Below are positions 8,453 through 17,239 of a stretch of 64,000 nucleotides of DNA, in pieces (the first letter of the stretch is position 1; the number at the start of each line of letters is the position of its first letter). The stretch covers positions 124,001-188,000 of the forward strand of contig NZ_JAUGQQ010000004.1 in the NCBI RefSeq assembly GCF_030410135.1, written 5' to 3'. A model generated the notes under the pieces. It worked only from the letters and a program-made list of their open reading frames with translations, was not told where the DNA came from and ran no database searches. The position numbers and the translations under genes were made by a program. The DNA comes from Aequorivita aurantiaca. GTDB lineage: Bacteria > Bacteroidota > Bacteroidia > Flavobacteriales > Flavobacteriaceae.

Positions 8453-8499
8453 GAGGAAAAATTTGATTGATTGCAACCTCAATAAAAAATGCTAAAGGC
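8453..8499 (+). ncRNA. SAM-II-like riboswitch upstream of metK
   Basis: Leader with GAGG (8453-8456) pairing with CCTC (8477-8480) as P1, a loop containing GATTGATTGCAA, then AATAAAAAATGCTAAAGG. The segments TTGCAA-P1-ATAAA...GCTAAA-GG match the conserved core of the SAM-II (metA motif) pseudoknot, in which loop ATTGC pairs with the downstream GCTAAA. It lies on the metK transcript, 67 nt before the ATG. The 490-bp gap 8076-8565 holds two divergent promoters, the SAM-I element and this one; no gene is seen there. Confidence 0.7.
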
Positions 8500-8565
8500 A
8501 GTGAAAACTACCCTTCGGCGCTCTCGTCAAATCTTCTGTAAAATATAAATTTTTAAAACCATTTT

Positions 8566-9819
8566 ATGGCCTATTTATTTACTTCGGAAAGTGTTTCCGA
8601 AGGACACCCAGACAAAGTTGCGGATCAAATTAGCGATGCGCTTTTGGATAATTTCTTGGCTTTCGATCCCGAAAGTAAAGTTGCTTGCGAAACTTTGGTT
8701 ACCACCGGACAGGTTGTTCTGGCGGGTGAAGTGAAAAGCAATACGTATCTCGACGTTCAAACTATTGCGCGCGATGTGATCAATAAAATTGGTTATACAA
8801 AGGGCGCTTATAAATTCAGCGGCGATTCTTGCGGCGTAATTTCATTAATTCACGAACAGTCACAAGATATCAACCAAGGTGTGGATCGTGAAAACAAAGA
8901 AGAACAGGGCGCTGGTGACCAAGGGATGATGTTCGGATATGCCACAAAGGAAACCGAAAACTATATGCCGTTGGCGTTGGATATTTCGCATAAAATCTTG
9001 ATTGAATTGGCTGCGCTGCGCCGTGAAGATTCTGAAATAAAATACTTACGTCCGGATGCGAAAAGTCAAGTAACTATTGAATATAGCGATGACAATGTTC
9101 CTCAGAAAATTGTTGCAATCGTAGTTTCTACACAGCACGACGATTTTGATGAAGATGAGAAAATGCTCTCAAAAATCAAAAAGGATATCACGGAAATTTT
9201 AATTCCGAGGGTAAAAAAACAACTTCCGGAATATGTTCAGAAATTGTTTAATGATGAAATAATTTATCACATTAACCCAACCGGAAAGTTTGTAATCGGA
9301 GGCCCACACGGAGATTCCGGACTTACGGGAAGAAAGATTATTGTTGATACTTACGGAGGAAAAGGCGCCCACGGTGGCGGTGCTTTCAGCGGAAAGGACC
9401 CGAGCAAGGTTGACAGAAGTGCTGCATATGCTGCACGTCATATTGCAAAAAACTTGGTTGCCGCAGGCGTTGCGGATGAAGTTTTGATTCAGGTTTCGTA
9501 TGCTATTGGCGTGGTGGAACCAACTTCCATTTTTGTGAATACCTATAATTCCTCAAACGTAAAACTTTCGGATGGGGAGATTGCCAAAAAGGTTTCTGAA
9601 ATATTTAATATGCGCCCAGCGGCCATTGAAAAAAGGTTGAAATTGAGAAACCCAATTTATTCCGAAACTGCTTCGTACGGACATATGGGAAGGGAGCCAA
9701 AAACCATCACTAAAACTTTCGAAAGCCCGTATAACGGAAAAATAGAAAAAGAAGTGGAACTTTTTACTTGGGAAAAGTTGGATTTTGTAGATGAAGTGAA
9801 GAAAGTTTTTGGAATTTAA
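8566..9819 (+). CDS. metK: S-adenosylmethionine synthetase
   Basis: Makes SAM from methionine and ATP. 417 residues with the family signatures SEGHPDKVADQISDA near the start, GAGDQGMMFGYA in the ATP site and the phosphate loop GGGAFSGKDPSKVDRSAAYA. All three structural repeats are present. Transcribed away from the met operon. SAM made here should shut down both SAM-I units and probably its own transcript through the SAM-II-like leader. Confidence 0.98.
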   Translation: MAYLFTSESVSEGHPDKVADQISDALLDNFLAFDPESKVACETLVTTGQVVLAGEVKSNTYLDVQTIARDVINKIGYTKGAYKFSGDSCGVISLIHEQSQDINQGVDRENKEEQGAGDQGMMFGYATKETENYMPLALDISHKILIELAALRREDSEIKYLRPDAKSQVTIEYSDDNVPQKIVAIVVSTQHDDFDEDEKMLSKIKKDITEILIPRVKKQLPEYVQKLFNDEIIYHINPTGKFVIGGPHGDSGLTGRKIIVDTYGGKGAHGGGAFSGKDPSKVDRSAAYAARHIAKNLVAAGVADEVLIQVSYAIGVVEPTSIFVNTYNSSNVKLSDGEIAKKVSEIFNMRPAAIEKRLKLRNPIYSETASYGHMGREPKTITKTFESPYNGKIEKEVELFTWEKLDFVDEVKKVFGI

Positions 9820-9863
9820 ATTTTAAATAATAAGCACCAAATTATTAATAAATTACCAAAGAC

Positions 9864-9916
9864 AAAATCCCAAATTTAGATTGCCGCGCTTCGCTCGCAA
9901 TTGGAATTTGGGATTT
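9864..9916. terminator. Long hairpin between metK and the M28 peptidase
   Basis: AAATCCCAAATT and AATTTGGGATTT form a 12-bp perfect stem around an inner TTGCGAGCGAAGCGCGGCAA-type arm (ATTGCCGCGC / GCTCGCAAT). It lies between convergent genes and is suited to stop both. The inner GCGCTTCGCTCGC resembles REP sequences. Confidence 0.75.
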
Positions 9917-9938
9917 ATATTTTTGTGATTTAAAAAAT

Positions 9939-11477
9939 TTACATTCCTCCCTTTCTTTCGGGAACCCTAGGCGTAGGCCAAGTTTCACGTTCTCCAGTTT
10001 TATGGTCAATGGGCAAAATAACTTGCTCTCGCGAAGTTTTCGACTCATCCTCTGAAGCCATATACGCCATTATTGCAGTGAGAATTACGTTGCTCTGCAC
10101 GTCGTCAAAAACAATTTTATCATAGGTATCGCGGTTTGTATGCCACGTATAATTCCAATAATCCCAGCTCAACGAACTTAAACTAAATGCAGGGGCGCCG
10201 GCGGCCGCAAAACTCGCGTTATCAGATCCGCCTCGTGAGGGCAAGCCAGGGAATGTGGTTTCAATATGCTTGCTGATGGTGTCTGGCACTGCTTCTAACC
10301 ATCGCGAAATATAATCGTAGGAATGCAGGAAACCCGCCCCGTTAATTTTTGTAACTCGGCCGGTGCCATTATCTTGGTTGAAAACCGCCTGAATATTGCT
10401 TACAATTTCAGGATGGTCTTCGACGAATGCCGATGAACCGTTCAAACCTTGCTCTTCACTTCCCCAATGACCAACCAAAATAGTTCTTTTTGGATTTGGA
10501 TATACTTTTTTCAGAATGCGCATGGCTTCCATCATAACCAAGGTTCCCGTTCCGTTGTCGGTGGCTCCCGTGCCGCCATCCCAAGAATCGAAATGTGCGG
10601 AAAGAATTACATATTCCTCAGGTTTTTCAGTTCCTTTTATTTCGGCAATTGTATTAAATGTTGGCACAACCCCTAAATCCTTGGATTCTGCCACCACGTG
10701 TATTTTCGGTTTGTCGCCGTGTTCCACCATTCTAAAAAGCATGGTGTAATCTTCCAATTCAAGATCGACAGTTGGGATTTTTTTGGTTCGGGCGCCGAAG
10801 ATTTTATTCACCCCAAAACCTTTGGACCAATACGAATCCACAATTCCAACGGCTCCGGCTTCTTCCAATGCTGGAATAATGCTTCTTCTATCGTAACCGC
10901 TTCGTTTTATATTTTCGTCCCACGCTTTGGTCTGTGCCTCCCGTTCCTTTTTCATTTTTTCGAATGACTCGGGGGTTGCCCATTCTTTCCAGTTATCATC
11001 TGGTCTTCCAGTGGATTGGTTCATTGCAATCATAACGAATTTTCCCTTCGCATTTGGCAACCATTTTTGAAATGACAACGAATCTTTTATTTCCGGTAGT
11101 ACTATCAATTCCGCAGTTACACCTTTTGAAGAAGTACCAGGATTCCACGCCAATTGCGTTCCATCCAAAGTCTGAACACGAGGATGTACCATATCAATAT
11201 GCGTGATGCCCCGCTCCCAGCCTTTCCATTGGCCATATTGTTGGTTTTCTGCGGAAATTCCCCAGCCCTTATATTTTGCCACTGCCCAATCGTGGGCTTG
11301 CTGCATTTGTGGGGTACCCACTAATCTAGGACCGATATCGTCCAATAGTTCATGGGCAAGAATTTTTAGTTGTGAATTTTCGTAAGCTTCCTTTTGGATG
11401 TTTTCAATTACGGTATTTTGTGAAAATAATGTAAGGGTTGAAAATAATAAGAAGGTAAAGGAGAATAGTTTTTTCAT
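9939..11477 (-). CDS. Secreted M28-family metallopeptidase with PA domain
   Basis: Exported zinc aminopeptidase or carboxypeptidase of 512 residues. A signal peptide (MKKLFSFTFLLFSTLTLFSQ) is followed by an inserted PA-type region and the M28 domain. Candidate zinc ligands are SAHFDSWD (H), GATDNGTG (D), SEEQGLNGS (catalytic and ligand E), FNQDNGTG (D) and the late WHTNRDTYD (H). Overall it resembles carboxypeptidase Q-like proteins of Bacteroidota. No type IX sorting domain is seen at the C-terminus. It stands alone between metK and the response regulator. Confidence 0.92.
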   Translation of the reverse strand: MKKLFSFTFLLFSTLTLFSQNTVIENIQKEAYENSQLKILAHELLDDIGPRLVGTPQMQQAHDWAVAKYKGWGISAENQQYGQWKGWERGITHIDMVHPRVQTLDGTQLAWNPGTSSKGVTAELIVLPEIKDSLSFQKWLPNAKGKFVMIAMNQSTGRPDDNWKEWATPESFEKMKKEREAQTKAWDENIKRSGYDRRSIIPALEEAGAVGIVDSYWSKGFGVNKIFGARTKKIPTVDLELEDYTMLFRMVEHGDKPKIHVVAESKDLGVVPTFNTIAEIKGTEKPEEYVILSAHFDSWDGGTGATDNGTGTLVMMEAMRILKKVYPNPKRTILVGHWGSEEQGLNGSSAFVEDHPEIVSNIQAVFNQDNGTGRVTKINGAGFLHSYDYISRWLEAVPDTISKHIETTFPGLPSRGGSDNASFAAAGAPAFSLSSLSWDYWNYTWHTNRDTYDKIVFDDVQSNVILTAIMAYMASEDESKTSREQVILPIDHKTGERETWPTPRVPERKGGM

Positions 11478-11556
11478 AATAGTAGGTTTATTCTTCCGAA
11501 GAGATTTTCGGAAATAAAAACCCTAAAATTACAACTATTTTCAGGAAGTAAAAACC

Positions 11557-12204
11557 TTAAATAATATTGTGGTTTCGCGCCTTTTGAACGGCTTCAATCT
11601 TGCTGTGCACTTGCAATTTTTTGTAGATGTTTTCAATGTGTTTACGCACGGTGCTTGGCGAAAGGAAAAGATGGTCGGCGATCACGGTATAACTCAATCC
11701 TTTGCTCAATTGTTCCAAAACCTCCACCTCGCGCGAGGAAAGCGATATTTCCTCTTGGTCGCGTGGGTTTTGGATATTTATTGGATTTCTGAGAAGTTTC
11801 AAGGTTTTCATTGCAATGGAAGGGTTCATCGCCGCGCCGCCGTTCAGTGTTTCCACGATTCCTTCATATAGATCTTTTGGATTTATTTCCTTCAGCAAAT
11901 AGCCATCCGCGCCGGCTTTTATTGCGTTGAAAATATGTTCGTCGTTATCAAAAGCTGTGAGCATTATTATTTTGATGTGCGGATATTTCTGCTTTACTAT
12001 TTGCGTAGTTTCGATTCCATTTAAAACCGGCATTTCAATATCCATCAAAATCAAGTCGAGGTTATGGTTTTCCTGCAGTTTTGTGAGCAATTCGCTGCCG
12101 TTCAAAGAAGTGTGCTTCACAGCTATGTCATCAAAAAAAGAGAGTTTTTCCTTAATGGCGTGAATGAGGAAAGAGTTGTCGTCAACGATTGCGATCTTTA
12201 GCAT
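11557..12204 (-). CDS. LuxR/NarL-family response regulator
   Basis: 215 residues. The N-terminal receiver domain has acidic pocket DDN (8-10), phosphoacceptor D in LILMDIEMP (about 55), T in MLTAFDND and K in YLLKEINP. The C-terminal LuxR helix-turn-helix is LSSREVEVLEQLSKGLSYTVIADHLFLSPSTVRKHIENIYKKL. Its partners are probably the two HisKA_3 kinases at 12851-14806 and 15139-17118, since such kinases pair with NarL-type regulators. Its own promoter carries the palindrome TAGGGCATATGTCGTA at 12265-12280, also found before three neighbouring genes, which suggests autoregulation. Confidence 0.93.
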   Translation of the reverse strand: MLKIAIVDDNSFLIHAIKEKLSFFDDIAVKHTSLNGSELLTKLQENHNLDLILMDIEMPVLNGIETTQIVKQKYPHIKIIMLTAFDNDEHIFNAIKAGADGYLLKEINPKDLYEGIVETLNGGAAMNPSIAMKTLKLLRNPINIQNPRDQEEISLSSREVEVLEQLSKGLSYTVIADHLFLSPSTVRKHIENIYKKLQVHSKIEAVQKARNHNII

Positions 12205-12264
12205 CTCCAGTAGGTTAGTTGTTTTAAAGATACTGAAATTAGCTTATAAAAGACTACCAAAAAA

Positions 12265-12280
12265 TAGGGCATATGTCGTA
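12265..12280 (-). promoter_or_regulatory. Palindromic site upstream of the response regulator
   Basis: TAGGGCATATGTCGTA, an imperfect palindrome. A -10-like TAATTTCA (12234-12241, minus strand) lies exactly 23 bp downstream, and a better TATCTTTA (12225-12232) lies 32 bp downstream. It is one of four related sites; see 15113, 19169 and 19943. Confidence 0.55.
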
Positions 12281-12360
12281 TATCGAAATTTCAAAAATAA
12301 TTTTTCACATTTTCAAAAATTGAGATACTTTCGCGCCGATTGTAACATAAACCAACTATT

Positions 12361-12759
12361 ATGAAAGTTCTAAAACAACTTACCCTTTTACTTTTGTTAA
12401 CCACCGTTTTTATTGGTTGTAATAAAGATGATGACGACAATAACGAGCCTACGCTCTTCGACTCTTGGAAAATAACCAGCGCCAAAAACAACAACCTACC
12501 GGAAGAACTTGATGCTTGTGACCTTAAGTTCACCATTACCTTTACCGAAACCAATATGAGTTTCAACGAGTATTACGGTGAAAATTGTGATTCCAACTAT
12601 GGCTATACCATGGCCTATACCCGTAATGGAAATACGCTGATTGTAGGTACCGGATCGGATGCCGAGTCTATGGAAATAACCAAATTGACCGATACTACGC
12701 TGGAAATTACGGATGTGGACGGAACCGATATTTACGTAGAAACCTATACAAGACAATAG
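12361..12759 (+). CDS. Small lipocalin-like lipoprotein
   Basis: 132 residues. A lipoprotein signal peptide ends at FIGC (cysteine near residue 20), followed by an acidic NKDDDDNNE spacer typical of surface-exposed Bacteroidota lipoproteins. The rest is beta-rich, starting LFDSWKITSAK, as in lipocalin-like domains. No enzyme motif is seen. Transcribed divergently from the response regulator with a TACTTTCG box about 40 bp upstream, and closed by a strong terminator. Role unknown. Confidence 0.8.
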   Translation: MKVLKQLTLLLLLTTVFIGCNKDDDDNNEPTLFDSWKITSAKNNNLPEELDACDLKFTITFTETNMSFNEYYGENCDSNYGYTMAYTRNGNTLIVGTGSDAESMEITKLTDTTLEITDVDGTDIYVETYTRQ

Positions 12760-12776
12760 TCTGTTCAAACCTAAAT

Positions 12777-12810
12777 AAGCCGCTGACTATTTAAATCAGC
12801 GGCTTTCTTA
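12777..12810. terminator. Terminator between convergent lipoprotein and kinase genes
   Basis: AAGCCGCTGA and TCAGCGGCTT form a 10-bp perfect stem with a CTATTTAAA loop, followed by TTCTTA on the plus strand. Placed between convergent ends (12759 and 12851). Confidence 0.9.
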
Positions 12811-12850
12811 TGGAAAATTTTTAGGTGTGGTATCTTTAATACCTAACAGT

Positions 12851-14806
12851 TTAGTTAGAAAGTCTTAACGAAATGCGAGTTCCTTTTTTGGAAGAGATAA
12901 CTTGGAGTATGCCATCAATCTCCCGAGCACGTTTTTTCATATTGTTAAGGCCGTTGCCTGCATCGATAGTCTCTAGATTAAAACCTTTTCCGTTATCGGC
13001 AATCTCGATTTGGTATTGCTCGTGTTCTTTTAAAATATTCACCTCGATCTCGTCGGCGACGGCGTATTTCAGTGCATTGTTCACCGCTTCCTGAATTATT
13101 CTATAAATATTCATTCCTTCCACGGATGAAAAGACGTGGCCTTCATCAACATTTTCGTCAATGCTGAATGAAAAATCGGTTTTTTCCGAAGCGTTTTTGG
13201 CGTGCTCAATAAAGTTTGCAATTCGCGCCTGAAGGTCTTCAAAAGTGATGTTTTCCTTATTCATCGCCCAAATGGTATCGCGCAATTCATAAATAGTTTG
13301 GGAGGTGAAATTGCTGATACTTGTGAGTTTATTTCCCAATTTTTCGCCTATGTCCGAAAATCCATATTTAAGATTGTCGATGCTGGAAATGATGAACGTG
13401 AGCTGCGCGCCAATGTTATCGTGAAGGTCGCGCGATATTCGCAAACGCTGCTCTTGTAATTTGTTTTGGGTTTCAATTCTTGCCAAAGCGGTTTTCAACT
13501 CGCCCTCCTTTTGAAGTTGGCGGTTCTTTAATTTTTGTTGATTGTACAACAAATAGCCCAACAATCCCAAAACCAGAGCAAGACCTAAACTTCCAAAAAT
13601 AAATGTGTTTTTTCGGCGCACCTCCAAATCCTTTTCGGCCAATTGTGCGCGTTGTTGCAGGATTTGGTTTTCCTTTTTTTCCGATTCGTATTTCTCCTCA
13701 AGTTCATTGGTGATTTTCAGGGCTTCCTCACCCACCATTTCCTCTTGAATTTGGGCATATTTTTTAGTGTAATATTGGGCACTGTCGGGTCTCTTTTCAC
13801 TTGCGAAAACAGTAATATATTGCAGATAAAGTCTTGAAAGTTTTTCCTTTATACCTTCCTTCTTATAGAATGGCCTAATTTCATCCAACAACAATCGGGC
13901 CTTGGCATATTCACCTAAGGTGTTGTGAATGCCCGCCAATGTGAGTTTGGAGCTCATCAAATCCGCAATCATATTTGAATTGGCGCGATATTGAATTGAT
14001 TTTGAAATGGCCTCTTTGGCTTGGTCGATTTTATTTTCAGCCATAAAAACTTCGCCAAGATTGTTATATGCCGAACCCAGCGTTTCAACATTATTGATGG
14101 CTTCCGAAATCTTAATACTTTCATTCAAAGTTTTGATGGCCGCCAAAGTATCTTTCATTACCAATTGAATGCTGGCCTTATTTACCAGCGCATTGCCCAG
14201 AAGTTTGTCTTCCTTGGTTTTTCTGAAAAATTTGATATTTTGTTCAAAATATCGCATCGCTTCGCCATAATTTTGTTGATTGAAATGCAAGGCCGCGATG
14301 TTGCTCTGGGCAGAATTGGCCAAAACCTCATTGCCCGTATCTTCATAATATTTGAGTGCTTTTAGATAATAGATCATCGCACTGTCCAACTGGGTTTTTT
14401 TGTGGTAGGCAGTCCCCATTTTGTAATGAAGTGAAGCTATTCCCGCGGAATCTGCCTGTTTTTTCCTAATTGCAAGCGACTGGTTGTATAAATTGATTGC
14501 ATTTTTAAGATCTCCTTTTCCGTAATTTACAACGGCAAAATCGCTCAAGGCCTGGGCAATGAGGGTTGAATCGCCAATCTTTTTTGCAAGTTTTAGTGAT
14601 TTTTCGCCATATACAAACGCTGAGTCTGTGTTGACCATGCTGTAATACCAGGTTAGATCTGCCACAATTTTTGCTTTATCAACGTTGGAAGTTGCTTGTG
14701 GAAGTTTGTTTTTAAGACTATCGATTATTTGTACAGGATCTTGCGAAAATGTTTTTCCGCCAAGAAAGAAGCAAAAGATTATTGGCAACAATACCCTATA
14801 TATCAT
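12851..14806 (-). CDS. TPR-containing sensor histidine kinase (HisKA_3)
   Basis: 651 residues: signal peptide (ends TFSQ), about eight TPR repeats (residues 25-350), a coiled segment, one transmembrane helix (FIFGSLGLALVLGLLGYLLY, about 400), then a HisKA_3 dimerisation box with the phospho-histidine in RISRDLHDNIGAQL and a C-terminal HATPase with DNGKGFN and GNGLNNMKKRA. Periplasmic TPRs probably sense a protein or peptide signal. It overlaps the small membrane-protein gene upstream by 11 bases. The catalytic part is almost identical in layout to the kinase at 15139-17118, indicating a tandem duplication. Confidence 0.93.
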   Translation of the reverse strand: MIYRVLLPIIFCFFLGGKTFSQDPVQIIDSLKNKLPQATSNVDKAKIVADLTWYYSMVNTDSAFVYGEKSLKLAKKIGDSTLIAQALSDFAVVNYGKGDLKNAINLYNQSLAIRKKQADSAGIASLHYKMGTAYHKKTQLDSAMIYYLKALKYYEDTGNEVLANSAQSNIAALHFNQQNYGEAMRYFEQNIKFFRKTKEDKLLGNALVNKASIQLVMKDTLAAIKTLNESIKISEAINNVETLGSAYNNLGEVFMAENKIDQAKEAISKSIQYRANSNMIADLMSSKLTLAGIHNTLGEYAKARLLLDEIRPFYKKEGIKEKLSRLYLQYITVFASEKRPDSAQYYTKKYAQIQEEMVGEEALKITNELEEKYESEKKENQILQQRAQLAEKDLEVRRKNTFIFGSLGLALVLGLLGYLLYNQQKLKNRQLQKEGELKTALARIETQNKLQEQRLRISRDLHDNIGAQLTFIISSIDNLKYGFSDIGEKLGNKLTSISNFTSQTIYELRDTIWAMNKENITFEDLQARIANFIEHAKNASEKTDFSFSIDENVDEGHVFSSVEGMNIYRIIQEAVNNALKYAVADEIEVNILKEHEQYQIEIADNGKGFNLETIDAGNGLNNMKKRAREIDGILQVISSKKGTRISLRLSN

Positions 14807-15059
14807 TATAACTTTCCATTAGAATTATTTCAGGCTGGACTACCAAAGCTTCCTCCAAATTATATTTTTGAAAGTCGTATCGATTCAGGTTTTCATTTCT
14901 AAAATTCAATTGAAAACGGGTGATGGAAATAGCATTTTCCAAAGTCAAAATATAGTGATTATGCGTTTTCGAAAGTGTATCTTTCGCATTAAAAAACCAT
15001 ACTAAAAGTCCGATGACCGCAATGGATAAGACTATAGTTATGGCAATTTGAAAAATCAT
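14796..15059 (-). CDS. Small single-pass membrane protein upstream of the kinase
   Basis: 87 residues: an N-terminal membrane helix (IFQIAITIVLSIAVIGLLVWFF) and a short, probably extra-cytoplasmic, domain. No family is recognised. It overlaps the kinase start by 11 bases. A promoter-like TATCTTTA (15082-15089) preceded by a 16-bp perfect palindrome lies just upstream and would place the transcript start about 15 nt before this ATG. That argues it is a real first gene of the kinase operon, perhaps a co-sensor. It could still be only leader. Confidence 0.55.
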   Translation of the reverse strand: MIFQIAITIVLSIAVIGLLVWFFNAKDTLSKTHNHYILTLENAISITRFQLNFRNENLNRYDFQKYNLEEALVVQPEIILMESYNDI

Positions 15060-15112
15060 ATATAAAATTGGAATTAAAACTTAAAGATAGTTGAATTCTA
15101 TCCTTGAAAATA

Positions 15113-15128
15113 TAGGGCAATTGCCCTA
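15113..15128 (-). promoter_or_regulatory. Perfect palindrome TAGGGCAATTGCCCTA upstream of the kinase operon
   Basis: 16-bp perfect palindrome, 23 bp upstream of TATCTTTA (15082-15089) on the minus strand. Best member of the four-site family. Probable binding site for the nearby LuxR-type regulator, centred at about -45. Confidence 0.6.
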
Positions 15129-15138
15129 ATTATTTAAT

Positions 15139-17118
15139 TTAAAAAACAAGTTCAACGGTGGTTCCTTTTCCTTCCTTTGAAATTATTTCAACCTTACCAC
15201 CCAAATCATTTGCGCGTTTTTTGATGTTCGCAATACCGTTGCCGAAACTGGAATTTTCCAAATTGAAACCCTTTCCGTCGTCGTATATTTTTATTCTATA
15301 TTTCCGAATATCGCCACCAGTTCCCTCTATTGGAAAAGCATCTTTTTCAATAGATAATTCAATGTTTTTTGGTTCAGCATATTTTAGCGCATTATTCACG
15401 GCTTCTTGAATAATTCTATAAATATTCATTCCTTCAACGGAAGTAAAATGTGCGTCAATTAAAACATCTTTATTCACATTAAAATGAAAATTGACATCGC
15501 TCGCCGCTCTTGCTTTTTCAATGAAATTTGAAATGCGTACCTGCAAATCTTCAATAGAAATATCGGTTTTGTTCATCGCCCAAATTGTGTCGCGAAGCTC
15601 ATAAATAGTCTGCGATGCAAACTCGCTAATCTTGCCCAATTTTGTGGTCACATTATTGGCTGCGCCTTCCAAACCAAATTTTAAATTATCTATGGATGAA
15701 ATAATAAAAGTGAGCTGCGAACCAATATTGTCGTGAAGATCGCGCGAAATTCGAAGCCGCTGCTCTTGCAATTCGTTTTGGGTTTCTATTTTTGCCAGCG
15801 CGGTTTTCAGTTGGCTTTCCTTTTGTAATTGGCTGTTTTTCAGTTTTTGCTGTCTGTACACCAAAAATCCTAATATTCCCAAAAAAATTGCCGCAGTAAT
15901 TGCTCCAAAAATAAAAATGTTTTTCTGTTTTACTTCCAATTGGGTTTCGGCAAGATTGGCACGGGTTTCGGCTAAATTTCTTTCATTTTCCGAAACCTTG
16001 AATTTCGTTTCCAAATCGGCAGTTTTCTCCGCATTTTCGGTTGAAAAAATACTGTCTTTTGCAGCCAACGTTTTTTCAAAATAAGCATTTCCTTCCTTAT
16101 AATTTTTATCCCTAAAATATGCCTGGGAAGCGGCACTATAAAAATCGACGGCGGAAACTTTCAACTCTGGGAATTCAACCAAAAATGCATTTCCCTTTTC
16201 AATGTAATTTTTCGCGGCATTTAACTGCCCATTTCGGGAATATGCAATTATAAGATTGGCAATGGCTGAAAGATTGGACCTTCGGTCAATATTGAGTCTA
16301 TCTCTTTCTTTTATTGAAGTTTCCAAAATATGAATGGCCTTTTGATGCGTTCCATTTAAAATATAAAGCTCCGCCAATCCGTTTGACGCACTGTATAGAA
16401 TGCCAAATTCGTTAACTTCCTTTGCAGTTTTTATGGCTTCCAGAAAAGATTTTTCAGCTTCTTTATAATTTTTTTTCAGCGTAAGACTAACTCCAATATT
16501 GTTAAGTGAAATGGCAACATCCTTTTTATTACCAATACCTCGCCGTATTTGTAACGCCTCATTATGATACTCCAATGCTTTTTCGGGCAATCCCATTTCT
16601 TGGTAAATGAGACCAATATTACTGTAGTAGGTATCGGCTGCCGATTTTGAAAGTTTGCTTTTGTTAATCTCCAGCGCTTGAAAAAAATAATCCAACGCTT
16701 CCTGATAATTGCCTTTGTTCCAGTGGAACATCCCGAGATTGTTTATTACCATTACGGTAATTATTTCGTAGTTGTTCTTTTTACTGATGCTCAGCGCTCT
16801 TTCGAAATAATATTTTGCGGAATCGGATTTTCCCGAAACGTCATAGTAAATTCCATAAGTGTTTACTAGCTCTGCTTCAGAAAAAGGAATTTTTTTCTTT
16901 TGGGAAAGCGCTATTCCTTGAACCAATAATTTTTTTGCACGTTCGGGTTCGTTGAAAATATAATAAAAGCTTATTCTATTGTAATGCCTCAGTTTAATGG
17001 AATCGTTTGAAGTTTCCGCAACCTGCATTAGGCTGTCCATTTTTTTTGCTGCTGACTGGGAAAAGAGTGTTGAAAGTCCAAAAGTTAAAAACAGAAAAAC
17101 ACTTAAAACACTTTTCAT
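15139..17118 (-). CDS. TPR-containing sensor histidine kinase (HisKA_3), second paralogue
   Basis: 659 residues from the ATG at 17116-17118, which begins a signal peptide (MKSVLSVFLFLTFGLSTLFSQ). The open frame extends to 17310, but that extension runs through the terminator of the upstream gene. Order: TPR repeats, a helical stretch with repeated NLAETRANLAETQ, a membrane helix (IFIFGAITAAIFLGILGFLVY), HisKA_3 with RISRDLHDNIGSQL, and HATPase with DDGKGFN and GNGIANIKKRA. A TACTTTTA box (17141-17148) can serve as its own promoter. The response regulator at 11557-12204 is the only candidate partner in view. Confidence 0.93.
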   Translation of the reverse strand: MKSVLSVFLFLTFGLSTLFSQSAAKKMDSLMQVAETSNDSIKLRHYNRISFYYIFNEPERAKKLLVQGIALSQKKKIPFSEAELVNTYGIYYDVSGKSDSAKYYFERALSISKKNNYEIITVMVINNLGMFHWNKGNYQEALDYFFQALEINKSKLSKSAADTYYSNIGLIYQEMGLPEKALEYHNEALQIRRGIGNKKDVAISLNNIGVSLTLKKNYKEAEKSFLEAIKTAKEVNEFGILYSASNGLAELYILNGTHQKAIHILETSIKERDRLNIDRRSNLSAIANLIIAYSRNGQLNAAKNYIEKGNAFLVEFPELKVSAVDFYSAASQAYFRDKNYKEGNAYFEKTLAAKDSIFSTENAEKTADLETKFKVSENERNLAETRANLAETQLEVKQKNIFIFGAITAAIFLGILGFLVYRQQKLKNSQLQKESQLKTALAKIETQNELQEQRLRISRDLHDNIGSQLTFIISSIDNLKFGLEGAANNVTTKLGKISEFASQTIYELRDTIWAMNKTDISIEDLQVRISNFIEKARAASDVNFHFNVNKDVLIDAHFTSVEGMNIYRIIQEAVNNALKYAEPKNIELSIEKDAFPIEGTGGDIRKYRIKIYDDGKGFNLENSSFGNGIANIKKRANDLGGKVEIISKEGKGTTVELVF

Positions 17119-17146
17119 ATATAATTTTTGCGGTTTTTTTAAAAGT

Positions 17147-17181
17147 ACATAAAAAATAAACCCCATAGTTGAATATGGGGC
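17147..17181 (-). terminator. Terminator downstream of the beta-propeller gene
   Basis: On the minus strand CCCCATA-TTCAAC-TATGGGG is followed by TTTATTTTTTAT. It lies 60 bp after the stop of the gene at 17240-19111 and before the second kinase. Confidence 0.88.
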
Positions 17182-17239
17182 TTCAAAACTGCAAATGCTC
17201 CTCACTTCATCTGCGGTTTGGGATAATTTGGTTAGGAGA

